From Neofusicoccum parvum (taxonomy: Eukaryota > Ascomycota > Dothideomycetes > Botryosphaeriales > Botryosphaeriaceae), in the NCBI GenBank assembly GCA_020912385.1, contig CP087207.1, forward strand, positions 3,348,001-3,412,000: 64,000 nucleotides of DNA. Direction: 5' to 3'. Position numbers and translations under genes: made by a program. Of this stretch, positions 11,747-23,673 are shown one piece after another. Within the stretch, counting starts at the first letter, position 1. Each line of letters begins with the position of its first letter. The notes beneath the pieces were generated by a model, which saw only the letters and a program-made list of their open reading frames with translations, was not told the origin of the DNA and did not search any database.

Positions 11747-13371
11747 ATGGAGAAGCCAGACGTCACACTGGTCGAGAACGCCAGTGACGCATCGCCTGTA
11801 CGCCGACGTCCCCCGCACCCCACGCCTCTCTCCCTAACACCCACCAGAAGCGGCAAGACGACGCGGCCCTCGAGGACGGCGACAGCAGCCCCGACCTCAA
11901 CGATGCCGGCCGCGCCCACCGCCTGGTCCGGCGGATGGACCTGCACATCCTCCCGCTCTGCGCCTGGGTCTACCTCCTCAACTACCTCGACCGCGGCAAC
12001 ATCGGCAACTCCAAAGTCCTCAACCAGGAGACGGGCGACTCGCTCCTCCAGCGCACCGGCATGGACGCCACCAAGTACGCCGTCGCCGTCTCGCTCTTCT
12101 CGCTCGCCTACGCGCTCTTCGAGGTGCCCTCCAACTTCATCATGAAGCGCTACGTGCGGCCCTCGCGCTGGCTGGCCACGCTGCTCTTCTGCTGGGGCGT
12201 CTTCACCATCGGCTTCGCCGGCGTGCAGAACTACGCGTCGGTCGTGGTGCTGCGCTTCTTCGTCGGCGTCTTCGAGGCCGGCTTCTTCCCCGGTGCGCCC
12301 TCACCCCAGCCCCTGACGCAACGGCGCTGACAGGCCCGCAGGCGTCGTCTACCTCATCACCTTCTGGTACCCGGTGGAGGAGCGGTCCGTCCGCATCGCC
12401 TTCGTGCTCGCCTCCGCCACCGCCGCCGGCGCCTTCGGCGGCTGCATCGCCTACGGCGTGGGCCACGTCAACGGCGCCGCCGGCCTGTCCGGCTTCCGCT
12501 GGCTGTTCATCATCGAGGGCCTGGTCACCGTCGTCAGCGTGCTGCTCGTGCTGCTCTTCCTGCCCGACTACCCGGCGCGCGCGCGCTGGCTGAGCGCCGA
12601 GGACAAGGCCTTCGTCGAGGCCCGCATCGCGCTGAAGGGCGGCGGCTACACGGACGCGAAGGCGACGAGGAGGGAGATCCGGGAGACGAGCTGCAGCCCG
12701 CGCATGCTGGCGCACTACTTCGCCTACGTGAGTCGCCGGTCACCTTGGCCCCTCCTGAGCGAGAAAGCTGACAGCCCCCCAAACAGCTCTGCAACTCCGT
12801 GCCCCTCGGCTCCCTCACCTTCTTCTCGCCCACCATCGTCGCCGGCCTCGGCTACACCTCCATCCGCGCGCAGCTCATGACCGTGCCGCCCTGGCTCGTC
12901 GGCTACGCCGCCTGCCTGCTGCTCGGCTGGTCGGCCGACCGCCTCAACGCGCGCGGGCCGTTCATCGCGCTGTCGTCGGCCGTCGGCGGCGCCGGCTGGC
13001 TGGCCGCCGGCCTGCTGCCCGCCGACGCCTACGCCAAGCGCTACGGCTGCCTGATGCTGTGCGCCTGCGGCGCCTTCCCGTCCAGCGGCCCGCTCAGCGC
13101 CTGGGTCACCTGCAACGTCCCGTCCGTCGTCACCATGGGCGTCGCCACCGCCCTGAACAACAGCGCCGCCGGCGTGAGCCAGATCATCGCCCAGTGGATC
13201 TGGAAGGCCGACGAGGCCGCCGCCGGCTTCCCGACCGGGAATTTCGTGTGCGCGGCGTGCAGCTTTGCGACGGCCGCGATGGCGGCGGGGTTGAGGTGGT
13301 ACTATGGCCGGCTGAACGAGAGGGGGGAGACGGTGGATGCGAGAGGGGAGAGGAGGGTGTGGCTGTTGTGA
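11747..13371 (+). CDS. MFS transporter, anion:cation symporter (Dal5-like) family
   Basis: A plasma-membrane permease of 488 residues with about 12 membrane helices. The exons are 11747-11797, 11848-12292, 12342-12727 and 12787-13371; all three introns (50, 49 and 59 bp) have GT-AG ends and keep phase. Family marks are the N-terminal MDLHILPLCAWVYLLNYLDRGNIGNSKV with the D-R-x-N motif typical of the allantoate/pantothenate/nicotinate permease group, FVGVFEAGFFPGVVYLITFWY after helix 4, and a loop ending LPDYPARARWLSAEDKAF. The family moves carboxylate anions such as allantoate, pantothenate, nicotinate or sugar acids; the substrate cannot be read from sequence. It is paired head-to-head with an SDR. 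The final 100 nt are G-rich. Confidence 0.92.
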
Positions 13372-13677
13372 TCGGTGGAGGGAGAGAGCGTTGATGGATT
13401 ATGCGTGCGACCGCGAAGATTGGAATAAGAAATAGAAGGAAACGCCAGAGCACCTTCCCCAGATGTTTAAGACCTTTCCTTGGCCAAGAATACATCTATA
13501 CATTACCCAACGTCGTGCCGGCGGAGGAAACTAATAAACACGAACCAGGGGGTATCTTGAAAACAATTCTCATCCAAAGTGATGGGCCGCCCAACACCGA
13601 TTATCCAATGCATAACTCACCTTCCCGGCGACCTTCCCAAGAAATACCCGAAGTGATGAAACCAAGAAACTGAGGGC
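13372..13677. other. Short convergent intergenic space
   Basis: 306 bp between the transporter and the next minus-strand gene; only 3' UTR sequence is expected, and nothing else is seen. Confidence 0.6.
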
Positions 13678-16337
13678 CTAAAGAAAACTCAACTCATCTC
13701 CACTGTCATCGGCCCCATCCAAACCGAATGCTGCGCTCAGCGTTGTCACTGGGCGGCGATCAGCTGCCGTACCACCACCGCCGCCACCGCTCTTCCTGGG
13801 CCGTTTACGTGGCGGGGAGGACGGCATAGTGGGTCGGAAGGGACTGGTGAGCGCCAATTCGTCCACGTCATCTCCATCTTCGAGGGTGTCTTCATCATCC
13901 GACGACTCGAGGACCGCCGGGACTGGTGTGGAGGAGCATTCAGGGGTGTTGGAGAACGCCACGGGTGTTGTGGAGAAAATGGCAGGCGTGTAGGAGAGCA
14001 CGTCCGGAGTGGAATTTGCCAGGAGGAGCTGGGAGAGTGTGGGCCGAGCTGGCGTGCGTAATTTGATTGGGCTCGACGGTAGTGCATCATCGATAATTTC
14101 GGCAGACTGAGCAGGTGGGCTTGCGGCCCGAATGTGGTCGCTGTGACGTGCCATTGGCGTGGCCTCGACCCATTCTGAAATGCCGGATTCCCATCTGTAA
14201 CCGACATGGTAATCAACGTCCTTATGGAAGAAGGGTTTGTCGTGCTGCGGCATTTCAATTCTCTGCATTTCTTTTTCGACGCTAAGAGCGAATCGGATGT
14301 GCTCCGTGCTATTCCCTACTGCGGCATGTCAGAGTAGTGTTTTTCACGAGATGAGAGCGGCTATTGATGACTCACTAAAGGAATCCTGAGCATGGTCAGC
14401 AAAGTCGGCCGCAGAGTCAAGTGCTAACCGCTTTAGGAACCATGATGGGAAGCCCACAGTCTCCCACTGGCCGGAAAGCGTTGACTCGGTGAATTGGCCA
14501 TCATCAGATGAAGATAAACGGTAAGACTTCAAGGCCTCCACAATGGACTTCAACACCTGGAAAACGTTCTCCGGAGATTTTGGCAGATAGGCCCTCCCAC
14601 AAGTCTCCGCAATCGAGCAAACTATAGCCGGAAGATTGAGCAGCTGCTCCCGCGTTGCTTCCTCCAATCGCGTCAGTGCTCTAATATGCGTTGCCACAGG
14701 AGACTCAGCAATATGCGGAGCGCGGTCGTCACTGTGGACACCAACAACGATGGCACATGTGACCATGTTGCTGAGCCTCTCGATGGTCGAGCTAGAGCAT
14801 GAAACCATGTCGTCAAGACGACCTCGGAGAACGTCGTAAGTGATGTCCAAGGCTACGCTCTCGAGCACATGCCGAACCAAATGCCTACCTTCCCGTCCAT
14901 AATCTACTTCCTCGTCAGGCAAAAGAAATATCGCCGCAAAAATGGCGGAGAGCGAAGACACAGTGGTATTTAGGGCGCCGTTGACACTGGCTGGAGCACT
15001 CTCTATGTGCTGCTCGTCTCTTGCTGCATCTGGCCACATTTCGTCGATGTCCGAAGGGTTTCTACCACAAGCGAGGGACAAAGCCGTATGGGAAAGCTTG
15101 CAGGCCTCCGCGTGTGCCGGGTCGCTCGAGTTTGAGATGTTTCGGATGATTCTACTCCAGATGTTTTTGAAATTCGTGGTAGCGGTCCATTCGATGGGAA
15201 GAAGATTTGAGAGTAACAAGCTGCGAACCAAGCGATAAAAAAATGCCCATTCCTGAGTCCGCTCTGCCCATGCATGGGCAGCTGCAATGCCTCTGAATCG
15301 CGGATCCTCGAATTTTACGAAGTCATCTTTGGCATTCCTTGGAGGCGGAACAGATGCTGTAGCGAAGGCGAAAGCTGACAGGACTTCTTCTGCCTCGTCA
15401 AAGGCCTGTGATTGATGGCAAAGGCGGACGATCTGCTCGACAGGGTCGGTATCCAGAAGTTTCTCTGCAATAGCTGCGGTGATTTGCGCAACGCCGTGGG
15501 CCCGGACAACCTCCCTCAATGGCCTCCAGCCTGAAGCTGCTCCCATTTCTTCTAGTTCTCGGTAGATCTCGTCGCTAGCGTCAATCTTTTCAGAGCTTTC
15601 CTCGTCCTCCCAGTTCTGCCGGCCCTCAATATAGACGGGAACCTTGCGAAGACAGGTAGACATTAGTGATCGAGTGCCTGTTCTTGATCCCAGGAGACTT
15701 TTCGGGGGCTCTGTAGCCTGCAGTAGGGTGCGGAAAGACTGCAAGAGGCGCTGGATGTGTCGCAGCCGTGTTCCGGGTGATATGTTGTCGCGCTTGGGTA
15801 GAGCGAATCTTTGCTTCTTCGGAGTTTGCAGGAATCTCCAGCCGCTATGCTTCTGTGGACGAGGCTGCATGGGCTCGTCGAATTTCACATGGCGGGCGAC
15901 GAGTGGGGTGGGCATCGAGATTTCGCCGGGCTTGCGACCATCAGGCGCGGGGCGCGCATCGGCCTTCGCGGAACGATTGCTGTACAGACGCTTGGTGCCC
16001 CTCTTCTCTGGTCTTTTCGGCATCCAATCGGGATCGTCAAAGCCTTTGCGACCTCCAATACGGTTGCTCTCGTCATCGTCCTCTTGAGACTCGGCCTTCG
16101 AGCTTGGCGCGGGGCCGGACGAAATGGCCGCTGCGGATGTGGCACTGGCATTCAGCTGGGGATAGGCTAATTCACTGAGGGCTATGAGCTGCGATGTGAT
16201 CGGACGCAGAAGCCTGTTGCAGCGCCCGGTCGTCCAGGGCAGCTTGTCCAGATTTGACGTGCCTAGATACTCGCGCACTTTCTTTAGTCAATCGGTATTA
16301 GATGTGGGCAGGAGGGTTGGGTCATACCATCTGGCAT
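13678..16337 (-). CDS. Unrecognised 850-residue, probably nuclear protein
   Basis: I do not recognise this protein. The exons on the minus strand are 16337-16328, 16277-14376 and 14318-13678. The introns (50 and 57 bp) have GT-AG ends, and the first coding exon is only 10 nt. The result is MPDVREYLGTSNLDKLPW. The N-terminal 180 residues are basic and partly disordered (KRPEKRGTKRLYSNR, QTPKKQRFALPKR), suggesting nuclear localisation. Residues of about 180-600 are helix-rich, with regular Leu and Ala spacing, compatible with a HEAT- or ARM-like solenoid. The C-terminal exon is Ser/Pro/acidic-rich with SSPPRKRPRKSGGGGGG, another likely nuclear signal, and ends ADDSGDELSFL. Codon use is coding-like throughout. 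It might act in chromatin or DNA maintenance, but that is only an impression. Confidence 0.75.
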
Positions 16338-16360
16338 GCTCAGGTAATGCGATATAGCGG

Positions 16361-16412
16361 ATGTGGAGCTACAATGTGGAGCTACAATGTGGAGCTACAA
16401 TGTGGAGCTATG
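16361..16412. repeat. 13-bp tandem repeat, four copies
   Basis: The unit ATGTGGAGCTACA occurs at 16361-16373, 16374-16386 and 16387-16399, with a fourth copy at 16400-16412 that differs at its end. It lies 24-75 bp upstream of the minus-strand ATG at 16337, within the probable 5' UTR or core promoter of that gene. Confidence 0.9.
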
Positions 16413-16873
16413 ATGCTGTGTGCGATATTGTGTGGAGGGCGGTGTTGTCGCGATGTCGAGAAACGCCGACGCCGACGCGGTGTTGACAAACACAAGCGCG
16501 CGATCGGCGGCCCGGATTTACTCGGCGATAATGCGCCACACTTGGTCGCGTGGGCTATGCTCAATGTGGAAGCGACGTCAACGTCGGACCGCCGCAGTGG
16601 GAAAGCTTGTCACATCTTGGTCAGTCCGTGGAGAGTTCAGAAAGGCAAAAATGTTTCAATCGAATATCTCGACAAAGAAGTGAAGAAAACGCGATTATAT
16701 CTACAAATTAAGCAGGTTTCGAAGCGAAGCAAACGACCACCATCCCCATCCACCCAGCGCCATGTGTGCCTGAACCACCCCTGAGCCATGACGCCCTATG
16801 AGAACCTCCTCTTGGTAACAAATATCAAACGCGATTTGAAATATAGTAAACAGTGGTGCTTGGAAGGAAGTAT
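16413..16873. other. Intergenic between two minus-strand genes
   Basis: Promoter side of the 850-residue gene and 3' flank of the ATPase gene. No coding sequence is seen. Confidence 0.5.
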
Positions 16874-18838
16874 TCAATCATCCTCATCATCATCATCCTT
16901 CAGGCCGGGAAGAGTCTCGAACGTGGTCTCCTTCTCAACGTATCCCTTGGCGTTGCGCTGCGTGACCTTGTACTTTCCGCCTTCCCAGAGATCCTTGATG
17001 GTCAATTCCCTGGTTCTGCCCAAGCTCTCAATGTCACCAATGCGCTCCAGCGTATCCTCAAGGAACTTATCGAAGCCGGGCTGCGAGCAGATCTCGCGGA
17101 ACGCGTTTTGCATGGGAACGGAATCTACAAAGATCAGCGTTTGTTCCCCCGAAAGTATTTCATACAACCGAAAATCAACGTACCGGCCCGAACCATCGCT
17201 TTGGAGTCAATGGTGAAGACATTGATGTGGTCGTAGCTTTGGATGAAGTCCGCGCGCGTCATGATCTCTCTCGCCTTGTGGAGGGGGATTTCTGGGAGTA
17301 TGTGGCCTTTTTCAGGGTCGTAGTTCTTTTCCATCTTTTCCTCTTCGTCGACCAGGGCCTTCGCAAGAACCATGGCCGCAGACTAGCAGTTTTATTTAGT
17401 TGCATATCATCAAAACAACGGAAAGCGAAAGATACTTACAGCATACTTCTGCTGGTCCATGACATCGTCATCCATGTCCATTCCGAGAATCCAGCACTGG
17501 TTAAGAAACCATGTCTTTTCCGTCTCACATATCTTGTCGCAGAGCTCCACCATATCGTTGGCTTTAGCGATTCGACTCAGAAAAGAAAGGCGACCGCCGA
17601 TCTTATCATAGATGGTTTCCAGCATTTGATCAGATGGGATCTCTCCATGCCACTTCCAGCGGTAGTGTTTCAGCGCATGCAGGGCTTTGTTCTTGTCTAG
17701 ATCTCTGACTGGAGTGACTTCCATCCTTGTTGCGTATTGTTTCAAACGCTCGTAGACCCAGTAGTCGTCGCTGTTGAAGATGACGGTCGCGAGGTTTGCG
17801 GCAGCCCATTGCTCAGCACGCTGTTGCAGCAGTTCCAGGAGGTCTTTTCCGTCCTCATCGTCTCGGATCAGGTGGACGCTGTTGATAACCAGGATTATTG
17901 GCCGTCCGACCTTGTCCCTGCGTCTAAGAGCAACCTTCTCCAGCTTGTTAAAGGCCCTTTCGACGTCTAGGAGCGCTGATGCATCTCGGGGTCCACGAAT
18001 AGAGAAGAGGGAGCCGATGTTGTCCTCATGGTACTCGAAGTCCAATGCTTTTCCGAGACGGATCCGGAAGATTTCAGGATCTGCGTGTGCTTCGAACATG
18101 GCCACGCCATCCCCATCAATCTTTTTCATGGCCTCAATCAACATGGACGTTTTGCCGGTGCCCTTCTCGCCGATTAGGAGATGATAATGGCCCTTGTCTT
18201 CGCCACGCATGATTGAGTCAAACTTGGCCTGCTCTTCACGAACAATCCAGTAGCCACTCTCGGCTTCTTCGCGGCGAGGAGGCTTGCCGCGAGCAAGGTC
18301 CAGCACGGGGTCTCCAGGGTTGAAGGCATTGTCCATTTTCTCGAGGACCATGTACTTGTAGTATCTGGTGTAACTGTACCCTACGAGCCTGTGTTGAAAT
18401 AAGAAATGAGAAAGGCGGCAAAAGAAACGAAACAAGAGGGCCATGAAAAGCCAAGACACGTGCCACATACCCTAGGACCGCGACAGAAGCGAAGGTAGTC
18501 ATGGCACTTTCGAACATCTTAAAGGCAGTCTCGCGATAGTCATTGCCCTGCGAGTGGCCTGGGTCAGGCTTCTTGCGAGGCCGCCCACTGCCGTCAGGGC
18601 CGCTTTCGGTGGGGTCGGGTTGGCCGGGTTGTGGCGCAGGCGAGCCTCCTGAGATGTGGCGCCTGGGGTAGTGCTGGAACTTGGGGGCGGCAACAGGCGC
18701 CCGCGCCAGTTGTGTGACGGTGCAAGCGGCATGGCGTCGACTCGCGAGAGTGCCTGTAGATCTGGCGGATCGCTGCAGCCGGGGTGCAGCGGTCTGAAGA
18801 CTCCGCGCCCGCAGGGCAGGAGCCGTGTAGCCGTACAT
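16874..18838 (-). CDS. Mitochondrial membrane P-loop ATPase (AAA-like)
   Basis: Four exons on the minus strand (18838-18471, 18388-17440, 17382-17184, 17124-16874) give 588 residues; all introns have GT-AG ends and keep phase. The N-terminus (MYGYTAPALRARSLQT, Arg/Ser/Ala-rich, no acidic residues for 80 positions) looks like a mitochondrial presequence. A membrane segment follows at about 108-130 (TTFASVAVLGLVGYSY), created by joining exons 1 and 2. The Walker A motif is GEKGTGKTS (about 196-204). The Walker B-like strand reads PIILVINSVH and lacks the usual acidic residue, as in some STAND-like ATPases. The C-terminus is a winged-helix-like region with an acidic tail. It resembles the fungal AAA/RNA12-type mitochondrial proteins in layout, but is shorter than Yme2 and has no RRM. 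It is divergent from CLU1. Confidence 0.85.
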
Positions 18839-19572
18839 TGCGCGAACGGGGGTAGAAGAGAAAAAAGTCCGAGAAGAAGCCGGCCAAGGAACGAGCCGGC
18901 ACGCGTGTCAATTGCAAGGGTGGGCGAAGGAGAGCGCGAAAGGAAAGTGGTGAAAAGAGCGACTGGAGTCAAACGAAGGGAGGCCTTGGAGGCGTGGCAC
19001 GCAGGTGGCAGGTTAGTGGGAGACGGGCGCGCGCCCTCCTGTGTTGCGCAAGCACGGCGACCTTGGCGATCGAAAATCGCAGGCGGAACGAGCGACCGCC
19101 GTCGTGTCGCGTGCCTTGGTCGCGCCGAGAAACGCGCGAGCGGGCGCCGCCGACGCTGCCAATGATGGCGGGCGGCGGAGCCTGCGCGGGCGCTGGACGA
19201 GCAGCAGGCCTGGCATCCGGCGCCCTCGGCAAGCTCAGCGCAGCCGCGTGAGCAGCCGCGCTGACGCCGTGCAGCGCGGGCGAATGAAGGGCCGGCCGAA
19301 TGCGCGCTGCAGGATGGACGGCGGTCCAGCGGCAGGTGCTCGGGGCCAGTGCGGCGCGCGCTCGAGTCGTCGGACAGAACCGGCTAACTTCGTCAGAATC
19401 CTCTAAACTTTTCGAGCTCGCAGCAGCACCCCAACGCCCTCCTCCGCACACTCCATCCTGTACATTTAGATGCGCCCACAGCCCCCGCATATCCTCTGAG
19501 CTCGGCGTGCGCCCATTGTCTTTCTCTTCGAGCCTCGCCCTTTCTTAATTGGTCCGCTTCTGCTTTTCCATC
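18839..19572. promoter_or_regulatory. Divergent promoter region, ATPase / CLU1
   Basis: 734 bp of GC-rich DNA between the two start codons. No TATA box was found; a CT-rich stretch before the CLU1 start is typical of housekeeping fungal promoters. Confidence 0.5.
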
Positions 19573-22500
19573 ATGGCCCAGACCAATGACGCCTCGACTC
19601 CAGGTACGTGTGTCCATTTGCCTCTCCCGCACCCGGGCCCGAGACCTGCCTGGAATTGGCCCTGGCGATGCTTACTTTCTGGCCGCTGACCCTCCTCGCC
19701 CTCCAGCAAAGGCTGAGCCGACGACCGCGGACAAGAACGTGAACGGAGATGCAGTTGCCGGCCAGGACGGAGAGCAGGAGCAGGCGGACGACAATGCTCA
19801 GCCTGTTGACAGTAGGTGTCCATTGGAGAAGCTCTCGGTCGAATTGGCCGCTGACACAAACGCGCGCAGACGTCTTCACCCTCAACGTCAAGCTACCACA
19901 CAAGCCGTTCCAGTTCCAAGTGATCGTCAGTCACGTCCAGTCTGCCATGCACCTCAATCTGGGCTAAATTTCGCAGGCAACGACGCAAGAGCAAGTGCAG
20001 GATCTCCGCCAGTCCATCATCGATTCGCCGCACACCTTCCAGTACTCCTGCTTCCACCTCGAGCACAACGGCGAACGCATCAATGACTTCGTCGAACTCT
20101 CTGAAGTTCCCGGTATCGGCCCGGACGCCGAGATTAAGTTGGTGGAGGACCCATACACTGAGAAGGAGGCCAGGATGCACTTCATCCGGGTACGGGAGCT
20201 CATTGGAGCGTCTGGGGACAGGACGGACACCGCCCATGGTGTCCAGGCCGGCGTGTCGCTCCTTCACGATGTGACGGAGAAGATTGCCACCGAGGAGAAG
20301 ACCGCCAAAGCGGACAGCACGCCTCTAGATGGCTATAGCTTCGATGCGGCTGGCACGGTCAAGACTGTGTTGCCCCAGCCCCAGGATGCGGCGCCCAAGA
20401 CTGTCAAGGCCATCTCGCTATCACCTTGGAACCCCCCGCCTTACCACCTTCGTTCGAAGGGCCACCTCCTCTACCTCCAGGTCACCACCAACGAGGGCGA
20501 GCAGTATCAGGTCACGTCGCACGTCTCTGGCTTCTACGTAAACAGGTCGACGAACCAGAAGTTCGACCCGTTCCCCAGGGCAGCACCGAAGGACATCGCG
20601 GCGCACTCGTTGCTCACCCTGGTTTCTAAGCTGTCTCCGTCTTTCGAGGAATCTTTCCAGGAATTGCTGGAGTACAACAACGCCAAAGATCCTCTTGCCA
20701 TGTTCCAGCTCTCGAACGCCATTCCTGCCAGCCCATGGCTCGTCTCGCCGCCCTCGAGCGTTGCGAACAGCCACCAGGCTGACATCACCCGCACTCAGGA
20801 GAACTACCTCATCTCCGGTCTGGAGAGCGCAGACAACCTCAGAGATTGGAATGAGGAGTTCCAGTCCACTCGGGAACTGCCCCGAGAGACTGTGCAAGAC
20901 CGCGTTTTCCGTGAGAGATTGACTTCCAAGCTCTTCGCGGACTACAACGAAGCGGCTGTGCGTGGCGCGGTTCTCGTTGCAAGGGGCGAAGTCGCGCCTC
21001 TGAACCCGACTGAGGCCAAGGATGCCCAGATCTTTGTCTGGAACAACATCTTCTTCTCCTTCGGTGCGGACGGCGTTGGTACCTTTGCTACTGACGGAGG
21101 TGATGAGGCAGCGCGCGTTGCGACTGGAAAGGACGTTATGGGCGTCAAGGCCGTGAACCAGCTTGACATCACCGGCCTGTTCACCCCTGGCACCGTTGTC
21201 GTTGACTACCTGGGTAAGCGCATTGTGGGACAGAGCATTGTTCCCGGCATCTTCAAGCAGAGGGAGCCCGGCGAGCACCAGATCGACTACGGTGGAGTTG
21301 AAGGCAAGGACGTCGTCGCCGAGAACGAGGCCTTTGCTCCCCTGTTCGAGCAGCTTTCCAAGGCCCTGCGCGTCAAGAAGCACGCTGTCTGGGACAAGGA
21401 GGACAAGCGTCACGACTTGGAGGGCAGTGTCGAGACCAAGGGTCTTCTTGGAACTGATGGCAGGAAGTACGCTCTTGATCTTTACAGGATTAGCCCTCTG
21501 GATGTTACCTGGCTCGAGCAGTACTGGCAGGAGCCCACCGAGGACGGCAAGCCTAAGGACAAGGAGAGGGACTACCCGCACAGGATGGCTGTTCTCAGGC
21601 CCGAGCTTGTCGAGTCTTACGGCCGCGTGAAGCTTAGGGAGTACATCAAGGCTGAGCTCGCCAAGCGCGCTGAGGCCAAGGAGGCGGCTCAGAAGGATGA
21701 GAAGACCGAGGAGAAGGCCGCTGACAGCGAGGCTCAGAAGAAGGAGACTGAAAACGAGCGTGTGGACATCTCCGGCTTCCAATTTGCTCTCAACCCCGAT
21801 GTTTTCTGCGGACAAGTTCCTCAGACTGAGGAGGAGAAGGAAGAGTATGCGAAGGATGAGGCCGAGGTTCGTGCCGCATGCGAGCACCTCAGCTCAGAGG
21901 TCATCCCGCGCCTGATCCACGATCTTCAGGAGGGTGATGTTGGTTTCCCTATGGACGGCCAATCTCTCACCAGTCTGTTCCACAAGCGTGGTATCAACTT
22001 GAGGTATCTCGGAAAGATCGCGACCCTGGCGGACAAGGAGGATCCCAGGCTCAAGGCCTTGAAGCGCCTCGCAATACAGGAGATGATTGCTCGTGGCTTC
22101 AAGCACGTCGCCAACGAGAAGCTCCGCTACCTTCCCTCGCCATTCTCCGGCGCTTGCGTTGCGCACCTTCTGAACTGTCTGCTCGGTGCAGAGGTCAACA
22201 CCAGCCCGGCCGCTGAGGTTGACGCATCCTTGAAGGCGTTGTACGCTGATGCCGATTTCAGCTTCGAGTCCGTGAAGCCGGAAACTCTCAAGACTGCCAT
22301 CATCGATCAGGTCAAGCAGCGTTTCCGCTTTGACTTAGGCGAGAACTGGATCGAGTCTGGCAAACAGCTTCAGGTGCTCCGCGAAGTGTCCTTGAAGCTC
22401 GGTCTGCAGCTCGAGGCTAAGAACTATGCTTTCACCAAGGAGCAGGCCAAGGTTTCCGACTCTGAGTCCTCTGATTCTGGCTTGAAGCCCACCACCAATG

Positions 22501-23673
22501 GCCATGCCTCTGGTTCTAGCAAGAACAAGAAGAAGAAGGGTGCCGACCGTTCTCCGGCCCGTACTGCTTCTCCTGCGGCTCCCGCGCAGACGCTCACCTT
22601 CCGTGCCGATGATGTCCAGAACATTGTTCCTGTCGTCAAGGAGGCCTCGCCCAAGGTAAGCACAATTCCGTCTTCCCATTGTAATGACCATGCTGCTAAC
22701 CAATCCACAGAGTGTTCTCGCCGAAGAAGCCCTCGAGGCGGGTCGTATCTCGATCGCGCAGGACCAGAAGGAGCTTGGAAACGAGCTCCTCCTCGAGTCT
22801 CTGTCTTTGCACGAGCAGATCTATGGCGTTCTTCACCCAGAAGTCGCTCGCGTCTACCACCAGCTTTCTACCCTTTTCTACGGCTTGGAGGAGAAGAACG
22901 CTGCCGTGGAGCTGGCTCACAAGGCTGTCATCGTCTCGGAGCGCACGCTCGGTGTCGACTCGTCTGAGACGGTCCTGGCCTATCTGAACCTTGGCCTGTT
23001 CGAGCACGCCAACGGTAACACCAAGGCGGCGCTCGGCTACGTCCGTCATGCCCTGGACCTTTGGAAGGTCATCTACGGCAACAAGCACCCTGATTCCATC
23101 ACGACCATCAACAACGCTGCCGTCATGCTCCAGACGATGAAGCAGTACCACGAGTCGCGCCAGTGGTTCGAGGCTTGCCTTGCCATTAGCGAGGAGGTTT
23201 CCGGCAAGCAGTCGATCAACACGGCCACGCTCCTCTTCCAGCTGTCGCAAGCTCTTGCCCTGGACAAGGACATGCACGCGGCCGTCAACCGCATGCGTGA
23301 GTCGTTCAACATCTTCAACACGATTCTCGGCCCCAACGACCGCAACACCAAGGAGGCCGAGTCGTGGCTCGAGCAGCTCACGCAGAGCGCCGTCTCGCAC
23401 GCCAAGCAGATTCGTGATGTGCAGGCTGGTCGTCTGCGCCGTATCCCGCTCACGCCGCGCACCAACCTGCGCCCACAGCCGAGCGTCGGTCAGACGGTTT
23501 CCGAGGCTACGGGTGCCCCATCTTCCAGCGCCGAAGAAGGCGGGGTTGACATGCACACGAAGAGCATTGAGGAGCTTGTCCGCTACATTGAGGGTGACGG
23601 CCCGAAGAAGAGCACGCCGAAGAAGAAGCAGCAGAAGGCGCCTCGGAGACCAGGCCGTGCGGGCGGTAACTAA
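19573..23673 (+). CDS. CLU1: Clustered mitochondria protein CLU1/TIF31
   Basis: A large cytoplasmic mRNA-binding protein of 1277 residues, needed for normal mitochondrial distribution; it also co-purifies with eIF3 in yeast. The exons are 19573-19603, 19707-19811, 19870-19925, 19977-22655 and 22711-23673, all with GT-AG introns in phase. Order: a low-complexity N-terminus (residues 1-45); a CLU-N ubiquitin-like part starting VFTLNVKLPHKPFQFQ; the central CLU domain with DIAAHSLLTLVSKLSPSFEE and DWNEEFQSTRELPRETVQDR; a charged Glu/Lys linker (nt 21640-21760); a DUF-like middle with LRYLGKIATLAD; a Lys-rich linker; then TPR repeats in the last exon (ERTLGVDSSETVLAYLNLGLF); and a basic tail. Length and order agree with fungal CLU1. 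Confidence 0.96.

Noticed and set aside
20421..21887. 488-codon minus-strand frame inside CLU1
   Set aside because: A shadow of strongly biased CLU1 codons on the opposite strand; it has Leu/Val-rich artefact composition.
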